NCBI RefSeq assembly: GCF_000699445.3
Contig: NC_067196.1
Location: 79,598,364-79,662,363 of the forward strand
Length of the DNA: 64,000 nt
Direction of reading: 5' to 3'
DNA from: Schistosoma haematobium
Taxonomy: Eukaryota; Platyhelminthes; Trematoda; Strigeidida; Schistosomatidae
Below are positions 50,601 through 59,600 of this stretch, piece after piece. Every line of letters starts with the position of its first letter. Position 1 is the stretch's first letter. The notes under the pieces were generated by a model, which saw only the letters and a program-made list of their open reading frames with translations, searched no databases and was not told where the DNA came from. A program made the position numbers and the translations under genes.

Positions 50601-53600
50601 TACATCGAACATATAACCTTATATAAGCTAATACAAGTTTGTGAATGTAATCGTTTATATTCTAAGATGAAATTCTTTTGTTATTATAAACAACTCATAC
50701 AAATTCGAAGTAGAATAATATTGCATAGCGACGCATTGTGATATATTTGACCGGTTTCAAATAAAACTGCTTAAACTTCGTCAAAAACTAAATTACTAAA
50801 TCTAAGGAAATTAAAACAAAAAACATTATTTGGCAAATGAACAGTGGAAAAGAAATTACAATTTGAAAGTGAAAGTTGAGTTGAATCATCGTTAAAACTT
50901 GACTGTGAAGAAATATTGCTTGATATGAATTCCACAAAATCTGACAATAATCCAATTAAAATAAGGCGGATCAAATTGAGAAAATGTTGTTCTCCGGTTA
51001 AACGCAAAATGTGCATCGTAATTGATTTATTAGACAAGTTTAAACGAGGTTCCATATCAATTAGACGAATAATTTGAGTACCCCAACGATGAAAATCATC
51101 TCTGAAATTTTAATAAAAACCCAAAATTTGAACCATAAAACGCATCAAAATAAAATGATGACATTTTATGAGGTGTGATGCTTTGGTATGCAACATCCAT
51201 GATATACACAGATAACAAATTTACAGTTTAATGCAAGGGGAATCAGTTGTCTGATAACAGTTATAAATAAGTCAGAAATCTGATATTAAATGCACATAGA
51301 TAAACTTAAAGTTTATCAAGATTCGAGAGTATTCACATAACCCCCATCAATTTAAAGTTTTATCAACAGGCATCATTAAGTATGAGTTTGTACCACTTTA
51401 TATATAGTACATGACTTGGAACCAGTAGTAAAACATTACGGTTGATCACTAACATGAACCTTCAATCAGTTAACAAGACGTATGGAAATTAAGAGGCGAA
51501 TTTACACACGCTTTAATCGTTGTATTTAATCTATCCTGAAAAACATATGATTTGACCTGTTTGGAACTCTACGATTTACTTTCTCTTACAAAACTCTACA
51601 ATACATTCAAACAACAAACCAAAAAGATCTACTGGTCATTGATGGTAATGATTACTAAAAGCAACAAAATAAAATTGCATAAACAAATACATCAATAAAG
51701 ACAAGTAAAAATAAGAACTAACTGGGATACACAAAAAGTTTTACGCGTTGAATTTTCCTTTAGCCAAAAACCCCCAAGTTCCACAGATTTTACACATAGA
51801 GAAGATATCAAATCGATCTGAAAATGTACAAAAACGCAGAGTGCATGCACGAAATGACACTTAGAAGCTCTATTACATTTATTTCGAACAAATAATATCC
51901 AACAAATGTAAATCATAAAGTGAGTTTAATATGATATATTTCAACTGTTAATACACGCTCGCAATCACTAACTGACTTACCTAAACATAAGAAAAAACAA
52001 ATTATGAAGCTAAGATATCTAATGGTGAAAGGATATACATAAAGATAATGTGTACTCATAGGTATACAGACTGATAGAGAGGGGATATGAGAGCTGTGAC
52101 CTTGGCTAAGTGAATAATCCATGAGGAATTCAATAATCAGACTGTTAGAACAAGAAATTTCATCAACCAGTCTTTTCTCTATTGAAGAATAGTGTACATG
52201 CGTAAGAAAAAATGAAAGAAATTCAGTCCATTAATTTACCTATAAAGTTGTAAGGAAAAATATATCTCATTCGAGTTTAGCGTAGCTGTTTCTAATAGCT
52301 ACATCGTCTGTATATGTGGCGTAACATCAATGAAGAAACGTCAAACGACATCCTAATCAGACATTGATTTAAAGGATAAATAATTCTTTGAATGTTTATG
52401 ATTTTCATAAATAGCCACTTATTATTTTCATCCGCATATACACTTAGCGAAAGGAATCTGTAAGATTCCACAATTAAGTCGAACGGGTAGACATCATCTT
52501 TCAAATGGAAAAGTTTTAATACCTCACTTCTGTCACAGGTTCATGCTAATGATATTGTTCAGGAAATTAATGAGCTTCACGACTAAAGTATCCAGCTCGG
52601 AGAACGAAACTCCGCCACAAACTACAATTGTAGTGGATAGACTTGCCACGAGAATCGAAAGGTTGACCAACTTAGAAATATTTAAATAAATATATTGTTG
52701 TAACTTATCATTACCGAACATGAGTTGAAATAGTCGGATTTGAGTTGCCCTTTCTGCAGGAGAGCTAGTGGTATTATATAGTTGTGTAAAAAAAAATGCA
52801 TAGAGTGGAACGTGAGACTGCAACACATTGATTCAAGGTCATGTGTTATAAAAGACTAAAAGATAACTTCACAGTGAACTAAACACTGATGCAGACTACT
52901 TGGTTGGAGTCCGTGCGACTATCGTAACCAGAGGTTGGAGACTCTGGGAGACATGGCTCAGAATCGATCACGATGGCGTAAGTGTATACACTTGTCTTCC
53001 CTTAAATTGTGATATTAAGATTACTTTATACCTTTCTTTCTACGAACTAATTCTTTCTTCCTGTATTATATCCTTACATACAATCTTTCTTTTATATATT
53101 AATACCATTGAAGTAACTACTTCTACGGATTTGGTGTTCATCTTGATGTGTTAATGAGGTGTGGCAACTTGGACTGACGCATATATGTGCCTGGTCTTAC
53201 GTTGTAGCTGACTGACTAGCATTTTCACGATTTTTTCTAAAAATATCAAGAAATTAACATAAAACAATCCAGACTAACAAAATTGCTTATTAGTAACTAA
53301 ATCAAACAGGTGAATATATGATAACCAAATTCATAGAAGTATGAAAACCATTTATAATTGTAGTTGTATGACACTAACATGCAAAAGCTCACCTTTTCCT
53401 TATCTGGAAGTTTAAATTCTTCTAGCAACTGAATAAAGTTCTGAATAATGTTCTACGAAACACAAACGAAACAGATATGAAAAGAACTATTAAATTGATG
53501 AGAAACAATTAATAGGAAAGTGATATTAAAGCATATAGTTATACACTGTGACACAATGAGACCAAAAAAGTACTTAGTTTCGTAAAAAAACAAATTGAAT

Positions 53601-56600
53601 GAAAGTACTGGTGATTACTTGAACAGTAAGTAACCAGTATATTGTAGTAGTAAGCAATCCCACGACTTCCAGTCACGAGACAACTACTGATTATCGCATT
53701 TAAGGAGACCCTATTTATTCCCCTTTCTCAAAATACCGAACGATAAATAAATAGACTACTGAATACAAATCAGTCTACGTTACACATTATTTTTCTGTTT
53801 GATTTCAGGTAATTAATTTCTCAGTTCTTGACATTTGTCATCGTAAAAGATTTTAAATTGTTCTCCTGATTTTTTTGTTATCCTCTGATGTGAAGTGTGA
53901 CAAAGTGAATTTTTGAATGTTTACACAACAAATACAGTTAAAAGCTTAAAAACAATAAGTGTCCATGTGTACAGAGTTATATTGAATTAAGTTAATTTCC
54001 ATTTAAAAACTTAACCAAAAGTTCTTAATCTAAATGAGCACCTAGAATTTCACTACTTCACATCATAACTAAGCTTACCTATCGTAAATACTCAACTGAA
54101 ATACCATGGATAAAACATTTGTTTGTTAGTGTTACAATAACAAATAGGTCATTTAGAAAGACCAAACTAGTACACTGAACTATTGACCATACCGACGTAT
54201 AACAGTAATAGAATGTTTCATATGGAAAACTAGCATTACCAGAAATGTCGCCTTCCTATGATTAGAAGTAGATTTTAGAAAATGAAAATCGTAGATGTGA
54301 CCTAGCTACTACTTTGTTTAATTGATTTGCGATATTAGAGTTTGAAGATTACGAAGTCAACAACCCAAACTGAAAATAAGCAGTCAAAGAAAAGGTTACG
54401 TTTTATCGGGCTTAGAAAGTCTTACGTCTAGATTTGGGGGCATTATTCCAAGTCAACAAGACTATGGACATTAATCCGGTATATTCAGAAATTCCTCAAG
54501 AAAAAATAATTTATCATAACTTTGGTATGCAAAACAGCCACTCAAGAAAAGGACTGTTCAATTTAAGAAAAACATTTAGTTAGGAAGGAATCTTAATGTC
54601 AAGCAATTAAAAGTAAACGGAGTAAGGTAAATAGTTCTAGTTACCTAAACCATTGTGAAAAACGCATTTTAAAAAACATTTTACGAACCAAGCTTTCCGA
54701 TGGAGATGGGCAATATTGTATTGTGTCCAGACCAGAAGATGTAATTAAATCGTGTGGTTGGATTAATTCACAAGTTACAGTTACAATATGTTGCCAAACG
54801 GATAAAATAGCTGAGCTCGAACTCGAAGCACGCACAGAGAGGGATGGGGATTGAAATGGAGTAACCTTCGTATGAAATACAAATGGTAATTGTTAGTAGA
54901 ATAATAACCATTAAAAAATAGTAATACGAAATGATCCACAAACAGTAAACGTCTATCCTACAAGGTAACTTTTCTAGAATTATTGCGCTCATGACTATAT
55001 TTATGGATAGATCGACCAATCCTATTTTTAGATAAAGAATAATATAGATCACAGCAACCAATTAAAATGAAATAAAAATAAATAGATTTGTTGGAAATTA
55101 CGAAGACCCATATATACATATACACTAGGCCATGGTTATTTTCAAAGATTTATATCAGTCAAAATATATCTGATTAGCTCATTCTGAGAATACTTTGCAG
55201 GGTAAAGTACATGTACGCTTGAATGAATGGTTCCTAATGTTTTCAATGGCTATCATATAATTTAAGAAAATATTCTAAATTATGTATACATTCCATGTTA
55301 TACTGATTAAGACCGGTTATTTTCAAGTTAAAATGATCTAAATATTGAGATTCTTGGAAATGAAACTGTGTCGATCCCTAAGATGATGTGTTTATTACAA
55401 AAAAAAAATGAAGCTACGACTTCATATATATACAACCAGAATACAAAAACAAATATACCTTCTTATATGTTAGGGGCTCTTGAATTGATTTGGATATTCT
55501 AAGTAAATAATTTACACAACCACACCAAATTACATCAACACTTTGAGAAGGTAAACAGTGAGAAGGAATTTTCAACTTTTCCGGAGACCATGAGAAACGA
55601 TATTTACAAACACTACGTATCCAGTATAAGAGGCCGACCAAAAGTGGATAACTGTTTTGAGTCAATAGTTGATTATTGACAGATAAACGAGGAACTAAAT
55701 AAATAAAAATAAGCCATATCAAAATATGAACTGAGAATAAAAGAGTACATCATACAATCAACTTAGCCATCAAAAACCACTTTAACATGTGTCATAGAAA
55801 AATGATAAATATGTTCTGTCTATCCCGGCCTTCACGCGGTGGGTGTTGTTTACGAAATCGAGAGGACGAAAAGCGAATATCCAGCGCGTTACCGGGTTGG
55901 TGGACACTGAGGGTCCACCTAGGGGAGTTGGAAAACCCTGATTCAAAACCAATGGTGCACATGGGCTCCAGCATCCTGAAGGAACAAATAGCTTATGAAC
56001 CAATTATTGGTCACCAGCTACTATGGGACCGCATCTCCTTACGCTGCTCCACTGCCTTGTGGATCAGACCTTTAGGTCGAAGACTCCAGGTGTGTCCTCC
56101 TGAGAAAATCACCTGCTTCGGTCTGTGCACCCGGGCAGTATCACAGCCCTAACACAACACCAAGTGACTTGTCTGGTGCATATGTATTTGGTGCCCTTTT
56201 GTACCAATATTCATGTGTCTAAATAATAATAATAACTATCTATGAATTTTGACATCAACTGTGAAGAATAAACTCTAATTTTGCACTGTGTTTGTTTGAT
56301 TCTCTCCGATAAACTTAAAGATCAATGTTAACGCCAAAATTACTATCAATCACTAATTATTAACCATTGCAATAATATATCACATAGTTCTGATAATCTT
56401 CTTCGTCTTATTACACTATCGAAATTTTCAAAGGGACTAATTGCTTTAAATAAAACGCCAATTAGTAAGACTTTTCTTACGTTAGTGATTTATTAAGTAG
56501 GATTTATTAGCTCCATGGGTAAGATTACGGATGACAACAAACTTACCGTTTAACTGATGAAATTTAACTGAAGATTCACTGAAAAAACAGCTATATACAT

Positions 56601-59600
56601 GTTGAACAAGTTCAAAGGCTTTTGCATTTCCTTCATATACATTTCCTTGACTGAGTTTGTATGGGTGAAGTTGAGCTAAATGAATAAAGTTAGGAAATAT
56701 GTACACTTGGTAAGAGAAAGGAAATAACTACACCAAACAAATAATAACAGTCAAACAAATAGAATGAATTGATAAACTGAGGAAAGAACTATACGAATAA
56801 ATGATGTGATGATTTAAAAGCTGTGAATTAACCCTACAAGATAAAAAAGAATGTGAAATTTTACACAATAGTGTGTTAGCTCAAATCTTCACTCCTACCA
56901 GAAAGAAAATATGCAGCACTCCCTGACTTATTAATAAAAAAAGAACAAAGTAGACAAATCAAGTGAGAAAGAACACCTAGAATGGTAAATATGACGGATA
57001 ACCTGAAGACTAATAGTAAAGTACATTTTATTATTAACAAATGGTATATCAAGAACTGGATCATTGCATAACTAAGATGAATATGCTTTATGGATTGTTG
57101 AAGTCGTGCAATGCTTTTCTGACACACATAAATTACATGCAACTTAGTACCCAGAAACAGGTCTATATACTTATCTTTAGTATAGCATCCACGATCCCGC
57201 ACTGCTGAAGAGTCCCGCAATGGGACGAAACGGCCGTACAGTGCTTCCAAGTTTTCAATGGTGGTCTAACATCAATCGGTTCATGATCTCAATCAAAACT
57301 TAGCAATCTCCACAACCCCTATACTGATAATTACCATATACTCACTAGTGACTAGCTTCGTGAGAAAATTCTCAGAGTTCTGGTGAGAAGCCGTGACCAG
57401 AGGAGCTAATCCATGTCGGGTAGAAACAGGCATCTACCTCAGTACAATGGAAGATGGTTGCGCAACTTCGTGGATTGGTTGAGGTTAGACATTAACACCA
57501 TTGGATGCCGGCTCAGTGGTCCAGTAGGTTAAGCGTTCGCGCGCGAGACCGAAGACCCTGGGCTCGAGTCCCGCAAGCAGGATCGTGGGTGAGCACTGCT
57601 GAGGAGTCCCACGATAGGACGAAACGGCCTTTCAGTGCTTCCAGGTCTTCAATGGTTGTCTAACATCAATCGGTTCATGATCTCAATCAAAAATTATTTT
57701 TAGGCTAAACTTCGTTCCATATAAAGGCTATTTTTATTTAGCTTACCACTAAGGTACCTAAACCCAAGTAGATGGAGTAGGGATGAAATCTATGATCCAG
57801 TGATCAAACGTTGAACGCTTTGACCTCTATAATCTGTTACCAACCTAAAACATTATGATGCAATGATTACAGTAAAAAGTGAAAATATTGGGTCTCAAAT
57901 TGATGGAAACACAACATTACCATTGAATGTGAGTAAAATATCTTTCCCTGATTTCAATGATGTAAGACAGATAAATGAGTTACATCCCAAAAATTATTAT
58001 CAAAAAGAAATCATACGGTAACAATGTCCTTTGAGAAAAATTACTATTCCATAAATTAAACACAAACATACCTGACAATTAAGTTTACTACAACTAATCA
58101 AATAAAAAGAAGCTCAAATACAAATGAACAGTTTACCATTCAATAAAGGTTTTGATTTTGCTTAATAAAAGTAAATATCGATGACATTTGTGTCCTAAAA
58201 CTTACGATCTCCTTGTGGAGTACTGATGCTCAAGTACCGTCCCAAAAGGTTTGCCAGGAAAGGAGATAGAAACTGTAAAACAAAGCATTGCAGAAAATAA
58301 GATAATCTTTTTAGGGAAGACTGATTATATGTATGAGTAAACAAACACTGACAGGTGATCATAGTAACTGAACAAAAGGGTGAGGTAAATACTGACTGCA
58401 TAATAAAAGAATATTGTGACTTAATACATAATCCAACCAATTAGTTTACTGCTGATGATTCTCGGAAAGGCCTCACTAACGTCTTCAACCACTGAAGGCC
58501 TCGAATCAGTCAGCTGTGAGACTATGTATATTGAAAACTGTAACACAAATTCCATTCATATTCAGACTTTTAGGTCTCTGTCGATAAAATAATTGAATAA
58601 AACAATCATTATCATTCCTTCATCGATTTTGAATATTACTTTAGTTGTAGGCGAAAAAGAAAGGGATCAGTTAACAGTCTAAACAATAGCTAGACATCGT
58701 TATGTATCACGGCTAGAACACGAAATGTTATAAAAAGGTGAAGGATCAAAAGGATTTCAAGTGTCTTATATAATCCTCAACTAAACGACATACAACACAC
58801 AATCACGAGCTATTCACAGGTAAAGTCCAACTAAAGTTAAGATGTATAACAGCGTCGATACGTCATTGTACTTGAGAAAATAATTTAACTTAATGACTAC
58901 ATACGGATTTTAATATAAAAACTAAGTAAAACTTAATACCAAGTAATCAGTAAAGTACGTCAACTATACGATCTCTTTCCGTAAACTAAAGTCGGATTCC
59001 ATTTATCACACTTTACAAAAAAAAAAACTAATTATTGCAAATCTATGTACTGACCAATAAATAGGTAACAGTTATGAAGGAAATACCTGTCATGATTACA
59101 AGCAATAATGAGACAACTAATCATATAAATAAATTAATAATCAATTTATAACTTACCTTTCTAAAACCATCAGTAAGTAAATCTGAATTTAAGCAGCAAA
59201 TAAAATGCCACCATGCAAATAGGCGAGCTTCTGAATGAGCTAATGTAGTTGGAAAAGCTCTAAGTAGATCAAAAAGCTGGAGTAGTAGTCTAGGGAGATC
59301 TGTTAAAATAAACCAAATCAGAAAAAAAGATCAAATTTCAACCTATCTATTTCTATTACACAAATATATCAATAAAATCAAAACAAGAAACTAATGATTC
59401 AAAATAAAACAACGATTTCAAAGCGTCAGACCAGCTTTATCCAGTATTTTTAATATCATGACCAAATGTATCAGCAACAAGCGTAAACACTGAGTAATTT
59501 GGTTTAAATGAATGAAAATCCATACCATTAAACTTTGAACCATAACTGGATAAAGTTGTAACTAGTTTAATGAAGATATCCAGAGATAAAACAGCTGGTT

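Noticed and set aside
56876..57250. 124-codon - strand open frame
   Set aside because: It runs through SINE and intron sequence, has no splice support, and is not needed to keep RIF1 in phase.
57495..57580. True tRNA gene
   Set aside because: A and B boxes are present, but no cloverleaf with proper anticodon stem and acceptor stem can be drawn; it is the tRNA-like head of a SINE.
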